Assembly: GCA_038025085.1 (NCBI GenBank)
Contig: CM076147.1
Location: forward strand, 44,662,766-44,726,765
Origin: Tetragonia tetragonoides
Lineage: Eukaryota; Streptophyta; Magnoliopsida; Caryophyllales; Aizoaceae
Length of the DNA stretch: 64,000 nt
Reading direction: 5' to 3'
Shown: in pieces, positions 9,356 to 22,349 of the stretch
Numbering within the stretch: position 1 is the stretch's first letter
Layout of the letters: the number at the start of each line of letters is the position of its first letter
Translations under genes and position numbers: made by a program
Notes under the pieces: generated by a model
Database searches by the model: none
Seen by the model: the letters and a program-made list of their open reading frames with translations, nothing else
Told to the model about the DNA's origin: nothing

Positions 9356-12300
9356 ATGGCGGAACAAGAGACGTTTGCTTTCCAGGCTGAGATCAACCAG
9401 CTTCTTAGTCTCATCATCAACACTTTCTACAGCAACAAAGAGATTTTTCTTCGTGAGCTCATCAGTAACGCTTCTGATGTATGTTTTTCTCTCTCTCTTT
9501 CTTACTCTTTATAGTTTTTAGGTTTTACTTCTATGAGATTTTGTTCTGCGGTTTCGATTTGTCGTGTGATATTTGATTTTGATGTTGATTGTGATATTTG
9601 ATCTGTTTAGGTTAGGGTTAGGGTTAGGGTTTATGTCAATTTGATGTTTGATGTTTTCTTTTTGTTGATTTTACGTTATTTGATATGTAGAACCGCTTGT
9701 GACATGCGATCATGCTGCTTTTTTAGTTGATTGTTTATATAAAACAACCTCGGAGATGTGATTATGCTTTGTTTAGTTGATCTTAGTTGATTTGATGTGT
9801 AAAACTAGTTACATAATGTGATTATGTTTACTTTAGTTCAGTTTAGTTAAATTGATGTTTAAAACCACTTCTGAGATGTGATTGTGATACTACGTAAACT
9901 ATTTGCATGTTCCGATCTAGTTTAATTTGTATATTCGTAGTGATAATTAAGCTTTGTGTATCGTTCTGTTAATTCTATGTATGTTATGGCGAGGAATTAA
10001 TTAGAGAACGGTGCTATTGGACTACTATGCGGATTTATGCCATTTAATTTTTCATAGCAGTATTTTAGAATTAAGTTATTGAGCGAGTTACTCCGATGTT
10101 GTTGAGATTGCTGGCGGTTATAGTTACAGAATGTGTATCTGTCAGTATTTAGATTTAGAAGTAGTAGTTGTAGCTGATATTACATTTTATTACTTATTTT
10201 TCCAGTCATGAATTGAATAGGACTGAGATCTGGTATTTATGTTGTAGATTTCTTAAGCAAATATGTGATGGATGTGTGTATTTTGTTAGTATCTTATATA
10301 TGGTCTAAATTCCTAGTGTGCAACAATGGTTGATAGTTTGGTGCTAAATTTGAGTTGATATTATATGCTATCACATGTTTGATATAGTGGTATTGCAATT
10401 GCACAATTTACCCTGATTTAAATATCACTACTGTTATAATGATGCCAGATTTGAATGTTTTTAAGTTTAGTATGTTTGATGAATGCTTATTGTGGTCTTG
10501 AAACTTGGTGTTGTATAGGCTTTGGACAAGATCCGTTTTGAGAGTTTGACTGACAAGAGCAAGCTTGATGGTCAGCCAGAGCTTTTCATTCACATTATTC
10601 CTGACAAGACTAACAACACCCTCACAATCATTGACAGTGGTGTTGGGATGACCAAAGCTGGTGAGTTCTTTTTCCTGTCTTTTTACTTGATTGTTGTTTT
10701 ATGTTTGTCTTTGTATTGCTTTTATGTTTTGGTATTCTACACATTTTAACCTTGTATTCCCATGCTTGCAGATTTGGTGAACAACCTTGGTACCATTGCA
10801 AGGTCTGGAACAAAGGAATTCATGGAAGCTTTGGCTGCTGGGGCTGATGTGAGCATGATTGGTCAGTTTGGTGTGGGTTTCTACTCTGCTTACCTTGTTG
10901 CCGAGAAGGTTATTGTGACAACCAAACACAACGACGACGAGCAGTACATTTGGGAGTCCCAGGCTGGTGGATCCTTCACAGTTACCAGGGATTCCGGTGA
11001 GCCCCTTGGTAGGGGTACCAAGATCACCCTCCACCTCAAGGAGGACCAACTTGAGTACCTTGAGGAGCGCCGTCTTAAGGATTTGGTGAAGAAGCACTCT
11101 GAGTTTATCAGCTACCCAATCTCTCTATGGGTTGAGAAGACCATTGAGAAGGAGATTTCTGACGACGAGGAGGAGGAGGAGAAAAAAGACGAGGAGGGTA
11201 AGGTAGAGGATGTGGACGAGGAAAAAGAGAAAGAAGAGAAGAAAAAGAAGAAGGTCAAGGAAGTGTCCAACGAGTGGAATCTGGTGAACAAGCAAAAGCC
11301 CATCTGGATGAGGAAGCCTGAGGAGATCACAAAGGAGGAGTACGCTGCTTTCTACAAGAGTCTAACCAATGACTGGGAAGAGCACTTGGCAGTGAAGCAC
11401 TTCTCTGTTGAGGGTCAGCTTGAATTCAAGGCTGTCCTCTTTGTGCCCAAGAGAGCACCCTTTGATCTCTTTGACACAAAGAAGAAGCCAAACAACATCA
11501 AGCTCTACGTTCGCCGTGTCTTCATCATGGACAACTGTGAGGAGCTGATCCCTGAGTACCTTAGCTTTGTGAAGGGTATTGTTGATTCTGAGGATCTGCC
11601 CCTCAACATCTCCAGAGAGACTCTTCAACAGAACAAGATCTTGAAGGTCATCCGTAAGAACCTGGTCAAGAAGTGCATTGAGCTCTTCTTTGAGATTGCT
11701 GAGAACAAGGATGACTACAACAAGTTCTACGAAGCTTTCTCTAAGAACCTCAAGTTGGGTATCCACGAGGACTCTCAGAACAGGACCAAGATTGCTGAGC
11801 TACTCAGGTACCACTCCACCAAGAGTGGTGATGAGTTGACCAGCTTGAAGGACTACGTGACCAGAATGAAGGAGGGCCAGAATGACATCTACTACATTAC
11901 TGGTGAGAGCAAGAAGGCTGTGGAGAACTCTCCCTTCCTTGAGAAGCTGAGGAAGAAGGGCTATGAGGTCATTTACATGGTTGACGCCATTGATGAGTAT
12001 GCTGTTGGACAGCTCAAGGAGTTTGAGGGCAAGAAGCTCGTGTCTGCTACCAAGGAGGGTTTGAAGCTTGATGAAAGTGAGGACGAGAAAAAGAAACAGG
12101 AGGAATTGAAGGAGAAGTTCGAGGGTCTGTGCAAGGTCATCAAGGATGTTCTCGGTGACAGAGTTGAGAAGGTTGTTGTCTCTGACCGTGTTGTCGACTC
12201 TCCTTGCTGTTTGGTCACTGGTGAGTACGGTTGGTCTGCTAACATGGAGAGGATCATGAAGGCACAAGCTTTGAGGGACTCGAGCATGGCTGGTTACATG

Positions 12301-12597
12301 TCCTCAAAGAAGACAATGGAGATCAACCCAGAGAACTCAATCATGGAGGAGCTGAGGAAGAGGGCTGATGCTGACAAGAATGACAAGTCTGTTAAGGATT
12401 TGGTTCTTCTCTTGTTCGAGACTGCCTTGTTGACCTCTGGTTTCAGCCTCGACGAACCCAACACCTTCGGCAACCGCATCCACAGAATGTTGAAGCTCGG
12501 ACTGAGCATTGACGAGGATGCGGCAGATGCTGACGTTGAGATGCCTGCACTTGAGGAGGCTGATGCTGAGGGCTCCAAGATGGAGGAAGTCGATTAA
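9356..12597 (+). CDS. HSP90: Cytosolic heat shock protein 90
   Basis: HSP90 is the ATP-driven dimeric chaperone of the cytosol that matures kinases, receptors and NLR immune proteins. Exons 9356-9478, 10519-10660 and 10772-12597 give 696 residues, the usual length. The N domain starts [20 protein letters not shown]. The ATP pocket is complete ([44 protein letters not shown]). An acidic, lysine-rich linker lies near residues 220-250. The middle domain has [17 protein letters not shown] and [13 protein letters not shown]. The C domain ends in MEEVD, the TPR-cochaperone motif that marks cytosolic forms. The first intron is long (1.04 kb) and carries telomere-like repeats. The three-exon structure and lack of signal or transit peptide fit the constitutive cytosolic class. 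Confidence 0.98.
9608..9632 (+). repeat. Short telomere-like array in HSP90 intron 1
   Basis: About three to four consecutive GGTTAG(G) units lie in the first intron. The unit TTAGGG resembles the telomere repeat and in reverse reads as telo-box AACCCTA. Such motifs are common near the 5' end of highly expressed plant genes. Confidence 0.6.
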
Positions 12598-13376
12598 GTT
12601 TTCTGTTATTACTCTTATTAGTTTCTGAGTTTTAGTCGTTTAGTAGTATCCTATCCTGTCTTTGCCTCCAGCAGAAGTGAGTTTGAAACAATGGTGGTTT
12701 TGTTATGGCTTGGGGGCCTTTTTGGTTTAATTTCTTAGAACAATTATTAATCTCCTTATCTCTATATAGCCTAATCTTTTGCAGTAATTGTTTTAGGCTT
12801 CCTCTTTATTTATCTGTTGTTTAGTATGTTGATTACTTTACCTATCTTTTTTACTCGTAATATCTTAAGCTTGGTGTCTTGTCTTTCAATTTTCATAGGT
12901 CTGGTCAAGTGTGATGTTACTCATGTTAGCATAGCCATTGGTTAGGTTCCATGCTTGCTTTCTTCTTCTCATAACTTAACCGTGTTACTGTATACTTGAT
13001 GCCATTATGACTGATGCCCCTGGTTCGTAATTTTGTTTTTAGACGCAATAGTGATTCTGAAATTGAAAGTGCAGCAGGCAGCAGCTGAATTATTTATTTA
13101 TTCACTACTGATATAATTGTCGGGTAATAGGCTAATGAGCAAGTTTTATATGAGACCACCAACTCAAAATAAAATGAGGTCTCGCTATTTAAAATGTTGT
13201 TTTTGTGTAGACTAATATCTCAGTCATGGATGAAGAACGAGATTGCAAAATGAAATACCCAACGTGTTTCATTACTTGAGTTGGGTAAGAAAAACTGAAA
13301 CAAGTGGTGTAAGGTTTGGTATCGTATCACAGCCTGATCACGCGTATACAGCATCGTGTTATACTGCATTTGCTAC
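12598..13376. other. HSP90 3' flank without further gene
   Basis: The first 200 bases are T-rich and suit a 3' UTR and polyadenylation region. I see no other gene, repeat or element before the MITE at 13380. Confidence 0.5.
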
Positions 13377-13379
13377 TTA

Positions 13380-13673
13380 GGGCCCGTTTGGCCTAGCTCC
13401 CATAAATTTAATTTTTCTGCCTAAATTTGTTGTTGTTTACACCATTTTCATCCACTCCCATCTCCACCTCCAACTTCTAGAGCTTGAAATAAAGCTAGAA
13501 GTGGAAGGAGAAGGAGAAGCTGTAATTTGTAACTTTTCCTTCTAGTATAATTGTAGCTTTATTTCAACTTCTTAGAAGTTGGAAATGGAGAAGGGAGTGA
13601 ATGAAAAGGGAGTGAACAAGAACAAATTTGGAAGGAGAAAGAGAAGTTGGGAGAAGGTAGGCCGAATGGGCCG
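13380..13673. mobile_element. Tourist/PIF-Harbinger-type MITE
   Basis: The ends are imperfect inverted repeats: GGGCCCGTTTGGCCTA on the left, and the reverse complement of the right end reads CGGCCCATTCGGCCTA. The trinucleotide TTA flanks both sides (13377-13379 and 13674-13676), the PIF/Harbinger target duplication. The interior is largely self-complementary (TAGAAGT/ACTTCTA blocks) and has no ORF. It is about 294 bp, in the normal MITE range. Confidence 0.75.
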
Positions 13674-13676
13674 TTA

Positions 13677-14120
13677 GGCTTATTGATTGTTGATTATGCT
13701 TAAACAAATTTTATTCAAGTCCATATGGAAAATCTACAAATAGAAAAAACACTTTCAGATCTGGTAATTAACACCCAAAATAATTTACATTCAGAACTGG
13801 CAAAACATCAATCTTCATTCAACTCTGACAAAAATTGAAGAACCTTCACAGAACATGCTGTACCGTCTACTATACTATTTTCAAGAGACCATTCTTAATT
13901 CTAAAAAAAGAGGGATGAAATAATCCACGCAAAGCAAGCGATTGCATTATTAGAAGCTACTCACGGACAGTATGTGATATACTTCTTTCAAACCTCTGTA
14001 CATAAGGGGTTCCGCAAAAACAGAAGACCATGATGAATCCTCGTTGTCCGGAAAGGGGAAGAAAAATCAAAAAATAAACTGATAACATGGCACAAGATAT
14101 AAGCTTGAATGATCTGCAAC
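13677..14120. other. 3' flank of the CBL gene, no further gene seen
   Basis: AT-rich sequence between the Tourist MITE and the CBL stop codon. It probably holds the CBL 3' UTR. A short open frame on the minus strand continues into the last CBL exon but reads in another phase. Confidence 0.4.
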
Positions 14121-17100
14121 TCAGGTGTCATCAACTTGCGAATAGAACACAAAGCTCGGGAATGTAATCGTAATTTCCCTGGTAAAAAGAAGGAACGTAA
14201 CATAATGAAGTCAGTGTTTGTCAAAAACAACTATTCAAACATCTGAATCAGTAAAAAATATGAAAAATAAAAGAACCAACTACTCTTCCACCTAGTGCTG
14301 CCCAGACTCAGAATGTTCAATAGCGAAGCTAGGGTAATGGAACCCCAAGATAAGCAGGGTGATTCGCTCCAAAGACAAAGGGTAACCAGGGTGACTGGAT
14401 CAATGAAAGTGGTGAAACTACCTTAACCTTTTAGCAAGTGCTAGCATCACTACCCCGTTATACTGCTCTATCTCACTCCTCTTTGTTGGTACATTTTATT
14501 ACTATTTGTTATTTCACTCCTCTTTGTTGGTCCATTTTACCACTACAGTATTTGTTATGTTCCACCTTGGCGACTTTACAATAAAATTTAGAAGAATTGT
14601 TCCCTGGCCCAAAATTGTTGGTGTGATAGCAAGAGAGGGAAAGCTACTGTTGAGAGTTGTTAGATATACAGGTGTTACATGTGAATATTTCGCCAATTTA
14701 ATTAAGGGTTTGCATAAAAGAGCAGGTAGTGATGAACCATACTTCTCCTAATTTAATCTCAATGGCCTGACTATGACAGTATCCAAGAAAACTAAGAAAA
14801 TTCCTAGGTGGACAAAGATTAAAATATGCATGGTGACTGAGGACTTACTGCAAATATTGCAGGGTCATATTCTTCAATAGTGATGGATGTCTGTAGACAA
14901 GGTTTCTCCATTCTTCCTTGTCAATCTTCCCATCTTGTTTCGTATCCGTTTCAGCAAATGTCTGCAGCACATAATCAAGACAGGTTGATATGAAACATGG
15001 AAATGAGTGTTGTAAAAAATAACAGAACAGGCTTAAATTAACGTCTACACAATTCCAAAAGCACAACACAGACCCCAAAACCAGAAGACAGGCTTTGGGC
15101 TACTGACATCTCCTGAAAGAACTATATAAGTCACTACTTGGAAAAACGGGCTTTGGTCCTGCGTAGTGAGGGTGGGGTTCATGCAAGGCCAATTGTGATG
15201 GGTCAAAGAATTGTCAGAGGCTCTCGTTATGCTCGTGCGAGTGACCACCAGGAACAACTGGAGTCCAAAAATCCCTTTGGGATCTTGAGTTTTGCAAAAA
15301 GAATGGGCTTGTCTTACCCAGAGAGTTAGAGTTATGGTTGGTAGAATGAAGAAGATGATCACTAATAAAAGAGAGGAATGGGTAAAGGCTAACAAGCATG
15401 ACATCATGCTTATGTCATGCTTGGCTATAGAGGGAGCCTCACCTTGAGGCCGCCTCATAGAAGACCTTTTGATAAAGTAAATTTGTGTGGCTTTTGTGGT
15501 TCAAGTGAAGATTGTTAATTGGAACATTTGAGGCCGTTTCAGATCGGAGAATATTCAGTGAGTAAGTTGTCCTAATAGCAGTATGCAAGGAGAACTAATT
15601 TCCATTCAAGAGTCAAAGATGGAAGAATTCTTCACAGCCAAGAATTGCACCTTCAAGAGGGATTTCAGGTGGGATAAATGGCGTGGAGTGAATCTTTTTC
15701 GAGTTAAATCCGAAGTGATAGCCACAAACTGGATTGTTGCTGAATGGATCTGTTCTCACAATGTGAAGTTGTTTGTTTTGTTCTTTTTCTGAGAATGTTT
15801 AGGCGTGCATTAGTATTGTCAGGTTTACTATGTTCCTTGTCGGATGTTTGTTGTTGGTGTCTAGTGATCTCTTTGGATAGGGTGTTCTTTAGTCAATGGG
15901 CATATGTTTTTCCTTTTCGGGTGTTTCGTCTTATGACTCCAGTTGGTGTGGGTGTCTTAAGGTTTTGGTTTAGTTCAAGCCAGTTAGTTGTTTTGGTCAC
16001 ATTGGTTGTTTCAATAATATCTCTATTATCAACAAAAAAAAGTCACTACTTAGAAAAAAATAAGCCACCACATTTGCGCACGCATGTCAATTATCAAAAT
16101 TCATGATAGTAGAATGGGTTTGATTGATGAGGTACCTTGGTAATGATTTCTTCTATAACATGGTCTGCAAGATTCATTCCAGTTTCAGCTAATGTGGCCA
16201 CTACCATTTGCTTCACCTGTGCAAAATTAGCAAAAAATTTACATGATGAGAGGACAACTCAAGAAAATAAAGATGAATATTTGCTCTAGCAATCAGTAAT
16301 TGTTATTACTTGAACACACAAATAATGAAGATCAGAGAATTCTATTTCTCCTGTACAACACCATATCAGCAACACCCATAAACTGTAATACCAAATAGTT
16401 GGTGCAAGGACATGTATGCATATTCCTCTAGGAAAACATCAGAAGCTCAAGTAATGCAATGCAGAAAAGGCAAGCACGAGTTGAAAGTGTTGAGTGCTGC
16501 AATAAGCATCATGACAATCAAATAGCCAATCAGGCAGAAACTACAAGTCATTAGTCCATCAAAACCACCAGCTCTACACTGCTAAGATGAGAAAAATCCT
16601 CTGATTACCATGAAAACTGAAACTGAAACCTTAACTATAATTTTAGAAATCGAGGTTGATAAGGATGACCTAGGTAGCTTTAGATGGCACTCTAAGGCAT
16701 ATATCTTCCTTGGATGTAGACTCTGACAAAAGGAACCTAGGGGAGAAGCGGACTTGATGGCTGTGAAAACTGATTTTGTAACAGAAGTATGAATAGAAGA
16801 GAGCAGCACATGACCCCCTTCCAAATCATTATGCAACTGTACCTGTTACCACCTTCACGACTGGGCCTGCAGGCCTACCAAAACTGATTAGTGAAACCAT
16901 ATTCACCTGAGCCAATATGCCATAGAACATATCACTTCTAACATGACAGGCGGTCTTCATACCGGTTTGGAAATAGGAGGGCCTCTGAAGCCAAGTTGAA
17001 ACTGGTGTAAACTAACATCCCAGCTTGACCAGCTCATAGGGCAGGATAAAATATTGTCTCTTGGGATAGTGATAAAATTGTAACAGCCTCTCCGTTTTCA

Positions 17101-18604
17101 CAGAGGCAAGGCTGCACACACCAGACCCCCACCCTTACCTCGCCTTGCTGGAGCCTAAAGGCACTGAGGTAATGTTGACATTGTGTCAAGATAATGATGA
17201 CTAAACATGAAATGGTCATGGGGATTTCAGAAACACATAATATCTAGATTTGTAGTGACTATAACTACCACATGCAGTTTCACATATCTGTGAACACGAT
17301 ATTTTTTAGATAGAACTACTACTCACTTGCTCCCTTTCAATAAAACCTTGCTGCTTGAGATCATACAGCTTAAAAGAAACTGCAGATAAGATAAATGAGT
17401 TCAGTGTTAGAAAATTGGTTGACACATAACAAGCTGCTAACTGTATCAAACATTTAAAGTTAACATACAATCAATCTTCTGTTCGATGGGAGCTTGTGGA
17501 TGAAAAACAGAAAGTCCACGAGCAAATTCTTCGAAACCTAAAACTCCATTATGCTTTGTGTCAAACAAGTCAAAAACCTGCAACAATAGATAACACAGCG
17601 TTTCTGAGAAAAGTTCGAAGAAATGTGTTCAATATACAACAACATTTTATTCTTCTACTATTTTTTTTTTAATCTTGTAACGAAAAATACAGGATGCGCA
17701 GTACACATTCACAACCTTTATCAACGAGATATATAATCTGATGCTCAGTAATATAAAGTACAGACTAACTCAGTTTTGACAGAAAGAAATTACCCTGTCA
17801 GCGAACAAACTCTCCCTTCTGTTTGTCCTAAATAAGGCCAGCTGAAATTCTTCCTGCAGAGCAAAAAACTTCAATTTAGATGAATAACCTAAGTATCTCC
17901 AGCATAAAAGTTCACTTGCAAATGAAAAAGAAAATTCCGCTTCCATATTAGACATCTCTCTTTCTAGTTTGAGATGCGCCAACACATGTCCAGTAATGTA
18001 ACTCATAATCAGGTCTTGGTAACTAATCATTTACAACTTGACAATTTAAAATTAAAGTTAACATTTCAAGTAGTTAGATTAAAATAAGATTTCAGGGATG
18101 AAAAATGGTTTTCATTCCAATGATAATGTTACTTGACCTTTTGGATGAGACCATCATCAATCACAGCGCTGCTGATCCTTTTGAATAGCTCATAAAGTGC
18201 CTCTATCTCACTCACACTAACTGCAATAGAAAAGAATAAAGAAAACAATGTTAAAGAATACAGAGCAAATTGTTCAGTATTGCTAGCAATTAATACACAA
18301 ATGAAAGCATTTTCTTAAGGGTTCTCAATGGAAAGCAACAAATGACGCAAATCTCCAAGCACCTGGATATGTGTTAGTAGCATGTAAAAATCAACTCTTA
18401 ATCAAACAGAGAGCACTAAATTGTCTTGATAATTTACACATTTAAACCTGTAGCAGACAAGTTAGTACTAAATTACTTACAGACAGTCTCCCTTGCTAGA
18501 CGCTCAGGGTCTTCAATCCCCCGCCGTGGTTTAGAAACTTCCAGGTCGCAACATCGTAAGAGGGAAAGAAATAAATGCTGGAATCCATCTAAACACTGCA
18601 CCAT
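14121..18604 (-). CDS. CBL3: Calcineurin B-like calcium sensor (CBL2/CBL3 type)
   Basis: CBL proteins bind Ca2+ and recruit CIPK kinases to membranes; the CBL2/3 pair works at the vacuole. Exons (minus): 18481-18604, 18138-18220, 17794-17853, 17469-17577, 17327-17379, 16136-16216, 14849-14961, 14121-14178. They give 226 aa, exactly the CBL2/3 length. The start MVQCLDGFQ carries Cys4, Cys18 and Cys19, positions used for S-acylation to the tonoplast. EF-hands: a degenerate first one near [12 protein letters not shown], then [27 protein letters not shown] and [14 protein letters not shown]. The C-terminal FPSF motif (residues [14 protein letters not shown]), a known phosphorylation target of CIPKs, is intact. 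A tyrosine precedes SQVDDT where related proteins usually have histidine. Intron 6 holds a LINE. Whether it is the CBL2 or CBL3 orthologue cannot be told here. Confidence 0.95.
14472..14555 (+). repeat. Short direct repeat, period 42 bp, in CBL intron 7
   Basis: TCACTCCTCTTTGTTGGT, a CATTTTA stretch and TTTGTTAT occur twice, 42 bp apart, with a few substitutions. There is no sign of function. Confidence 0.65.
15147..16039 (+). mobile_element. Degenerate LINE insertion in CBL intron 6
   Basis: The element is bounded by near-identical direct repeats, AAGTCACTACTTGGAAAAA at 15128-15146 and AAGTCACTACTTAGAAAAA at about 16040-16058. It ends in an A tract after ATTATCAAC, typical of plant LINE 3' ends. 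Near 15505 it reads KIVNWNI, a stop, then GRFRSEN, and further on [14 protein letters not shown], matching the start of the LINE endonuclease domain (WNxRG ... xxQETK). No reverse transcriptase remains, so the copy is internally deleted. It is on the strand opposite to CBL, which should limit harm to splicing. Confidence 0.7.
15382..15475. mobile_element. Half of a foldback MITE nested in the LINE
   Basis: CAAGCATGACATCATGC, a CATGCTTGG block, TATAGAGGGAGCCTCACC and TTGAGGCCGCCTCAT match, in the same order, the right half of the foldback elements at 37886-38012 and 46152-46266. The left arm is missing. It lies inside the LINE. Confidence 0.65.
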
Positions 18605-20348
18605 GATATTTCCCACACATCAGAAGACTCCATACCTGTTATGTCACAGGGAAAAGGCAATCAACTTCCTATCTCAGATCAAATCGGCATATTTCCAAGA
18701 TACCGTATCATGTTCAGCAAAATAACTTAGCACACCTGTTGACCATTTCCTGATACTTCTCTTTCTTCAGTTGTGATAAATGAAATTGCAAGTTAGGTAC
18801 TCCAACTGATCTGTATTAAAAGTCAAACCAACTGTCATCCCTTTGTCAAGCACATCAGATAGACCATCATAAAAAGAATGTATAAAGAGTATTTCCACTT
18901 ATGTTAATTTATTTAGCCATCTCAAAACTGTAAGGGCAGCGTCTGCACCGCCTTAATAAGATGGTCCAGGCCTCAGATAATATATTCATTAATCTCCTTC
19001 CCTCCCACAGGCTTATTTCCTTACTATCACTTCTCATTTCCTGTTGCAGGGATATGTTCCTTAAACTGTTCTACTTCCTGTATTGGAGAACATCACAAAC
19101 AGTGAAGTTGACAGGAGATATGCTCCTCTAACAACTAACATTTCTGCTTCTGTAGAGGACACTGTCACAGACAATAATCCTCTAGATATGCTCATCTATA
19201 TTTATTGTCCCTGGCGTAGAAAACAACACAAAGAAACAGTAACGGAGCAAGACTTATAATGTAGTAGTCAAATACCATTTAGACCTCGTTGATACAATGG
19301 TAGCAAGTTGAGCTAAATCTAAGATGGACGCATCATCATTCACTCTCTAAAACCTCCAAGTAAATGAAATAACTACAGTTCTACACTCAAGACTTCCACC
19401 AGAAATTTATTGAATTCAAAAAGCTCCTGAAGGTACATGAGCTCATCGTGATGTAGACCACAATCATCTGCAACTGTTCCTCCCATTCCCAACCGTTAAG
19501 ACTCTCCTAACGTTGACGACTTCCCAAAAGCTTGTTTTCCAGTCAATTTTACATGGTTGGTTGATTTAGTTTTCCTTAGCCCATTGCATATGATCTTCTC
19601 TACGCTTATTTTCAACATTAAAGCGATAAATCATTGCCGCCCTAATACCAATCTAACACCCCTTGCGTATGTGGGACATCCAAAGCACATACCTACAGCG
19701 AAACTCCGAAAAGTATATGTTCCTCTTGCATAGCTGGTTATCCAGTTTCAGCACCATTGTAAATACATGTATTCATAAATAAAAAACATAACAAAGTGTG
19801 TACGAATAATTTAGCAAAATTGAGCACATATCACATACATTATCCTACCACTTAGCCAAATCGCATTAACAAACTCTATCCAGAATCTCTATTTCTGACA
19901 AAAATCCGTACCAACCACTTTAACTGATACTACAATTTTCTGGGTCAATCAAGGAATGAACTAACAAAATGCCCACTTTGAGGAAAGCATAAATTTAAAT
20001 AAGAACAAGAAGAAAAAGCTGCAAATCTGACCTTACAAACCCAGAAATCCAAAATTCCAGATATCTTCCAAGCTAGAATATTGTCAAGATCTAAATTATC
20101 TAATTATTCGTTTTCTTATGAGTAAGTTTCAGAGCTGATCAGGTGAACTTCCCTTTATCAAAATTGTAATTACCAACAAATATAACGTAAGAAAGAAACA
20201 GTTTTTTTTGGACCCAACAACAATCAGAGTCTCTCAACAAAAATCACAAAACATCAAAACTTAGCAGCAATTATGAAAATAGCGATAGAGATAGAGAGAG
20301 AGAGAGAGAGCTTGCCTTCCCACGAATGAGACACTCTCAGACAGGTAG

Positions 20349-20384
<36 letters not shown>

Positions 20385-20470
20385 GAGGGGAAGAGAGAGA
20401 AGGGACGGAGGACATACAGCGCAGAATAAGTAGAGAGAGAGAGAGAGAGAGGCGATCTCTTTCCCAGTGA
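18605..20470 (-). promoter_or_regulatory. Probable 5' UTR, leader intron and promoter of the CBL gene
   Basis: No coding region is visible. The far end (20289-20460) is an interrupted GA/CT microsatellite which, on the minus strand, is a CT-rich leader typical of plant 5' UTRs. The rest could be a leader intron of about 1.6 kb before the ATG at 18604. The exact splice sites are not clear. Confidence 0.4.
20289..20452. repeat. Interrupted (GA)n microsatellite
   Basis: Three GA runs at about 20289-20310, 20348-20400 and 20431-20450 are separated by short unique sequence. Confidence 0.9.
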
Positions 20471-20639
20471 AGATTTCTAACCTTTTTATTTTTATTTTTT
20501 TTATTTTTAATTTTGTTTTTATTTTTGGTTCTTAAAGGGATTATATAGTAGTGGGACTCAATTCATTTTCGTCACCTTTTCAATGAGTGAGGCAGGCGAG
20601 TAATGGGTACATTCCAGTTATCACAAATAATTGAGTTTG

Positions 20640-22024
20640 GCCGGATGCCCGTAAGTGCACAGATTTATTGCGAATTTGCGATAATAAAACAATAGTATCT
20701 ACAAGGACTCTTTGATAAAATATTAAAAATTTTAAAATTATACCTTTTAAAAGAGTTGATTGGATTAATTAACCTAAATAAACTAATTAATTAAAATATA
20801 ATAAAGGTGTGAAACGATAATAAAGGCAATTTTAGGATAGGAATTACCACTAATCATGTATCTTAAAAGTCAATTAGTCCCAATAACCCCAAACTTAAAT
20901 AACAAACCATTTGACAATTAGCAAAAGCATCACAAACACCTTCTTTCAAAGAGATGTGATTTACCCAAACACAAACCAAGAGTCCTATTTATAGGGTCCT
21001 AATTATGTATGAGTTATATTAAATTAAGCTAATTATATAGTCATAAAACAAGTTTCTCACTTTCGTGGTATTAACTCTCAAGCAGCAATAGTCAAGCAAC
21101 CACTATCATCAAACACATTTTCATGATTAACAATAGGAATAAATAAGATAAAATGTAGATCAAACAATTTATCAAACACTTGGTGGACACATGCTTAAAA
21201 TTGATAGAAGTTTGGATTTAAACTTGGGGAAAGGACAAACTAACAATCAATAGCATAGATTAAGGCTACCCAAATCCTATAACTAATTAAACTACTCACT
21301 AATCATGGGATTAAACAAAATAAACTTCATAATAACAATACCCATTAACGTTCAACGACAAAGATTACAACTTGCAAAGTATTTATAGAAAGAGAGAGGA
21401 GAAAGAAAACTTACAACCAATATTCAAGGTTAAAGAGAAGATTTCCACTAATTATCAAAGTTTAACACTCACTAAATTATCCTAATCTCACTATTTGAGG
21501 AACACTAGTAAAAACCCTAGAGAAAATTAAGCTAAAGATGAGATAAGATAATGGGATCCCGTACAAAATGGGGTATTTATAACCCATGAGTCGTGTGCGC
21601 GAGGAGACAGAAATTTGGGCGAAAACCGGCCAAATAAGCCAAAAAGGGCCTTTTTCACCTGTCCATGCCGTTTTTCCTCAGACAAGGAGGTTTCTCCGTG
21701 ACAGCAAGCTTGGAAAGCTTGCCTAAGGTGAAACGGGGGTTTTTCCAAGCCCGTTTTGCACTTTGTAGGCCGTTTTTCCACCCTTTCAATCTCCTTTGTG
21801 ACTTCAAGCTTTGATCTTCACTCCATCATTACTTCCTTTCAATCCATGATCCTCCATTCGATCCAAAATGCCTACAAAACATCCAAAATACGAAGAAACC
21901 AATAAAATATAATCTACAAACAAAAGGTGAACCTAGACTACTAATATGCACCCAAACTACTAAAAACTAGCTAAAATTAGTAAGAAATTGTACTAAAAGT
22001 ATGCACATAGACATGTGCATATGG
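20640..22024. mobile_element. Probable non-autonomous retroelement or repeat remnant
   Basis: The region is AT-rich with a GC-richer patch at 21590-21790 and no sustained ORF. It has TATTTATAGGGTC and TATTTATAACCCATGAG boxes and a short palindrome at the right end (TATGCACATagacATGTGCATA, 22001-22022). The left end (AAGTGCACAGATTT) resembles the reverse complement of the right end. This composition recalls common plant non-autonomous retroelements. I could not define a target duplication. Confidence 0.3.
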
Positions 22025-22349
22025 CCCAGAAATAATAAAAAAAGGAAAAAGAATTCACTTATGACTTATAAGATAAGCCCTTTTCCAATTTTATTTTATG
22101 ATTATCAGCATATTATTTTCAATAAGCTCCATGGATTTTGGGATATGCATTAAAATAAGGGGATAATTTGTAGATTCAAATTCGTGAGAGTTTGAGTAGT
22201 GAGCATTTTACTCTTGCATAGTTAAAGGTTTTGATCATGCATTTTTTGTCTTGTAGAATTAAGATTTCCCAAATTGTGTGATATTACTAGTTCTATTACA
22301 CAAAACATATTTATTGAGTAGTAACTTATGGCATGCAATTAAAAGTTGA

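Noticed and set aside
10699..12578. Several long open frames antisense to HSP90
   Set aside because: They are shadows of a highly expressed gene with strong codon bias. The translations are Leu/Ser-rich with no family match.
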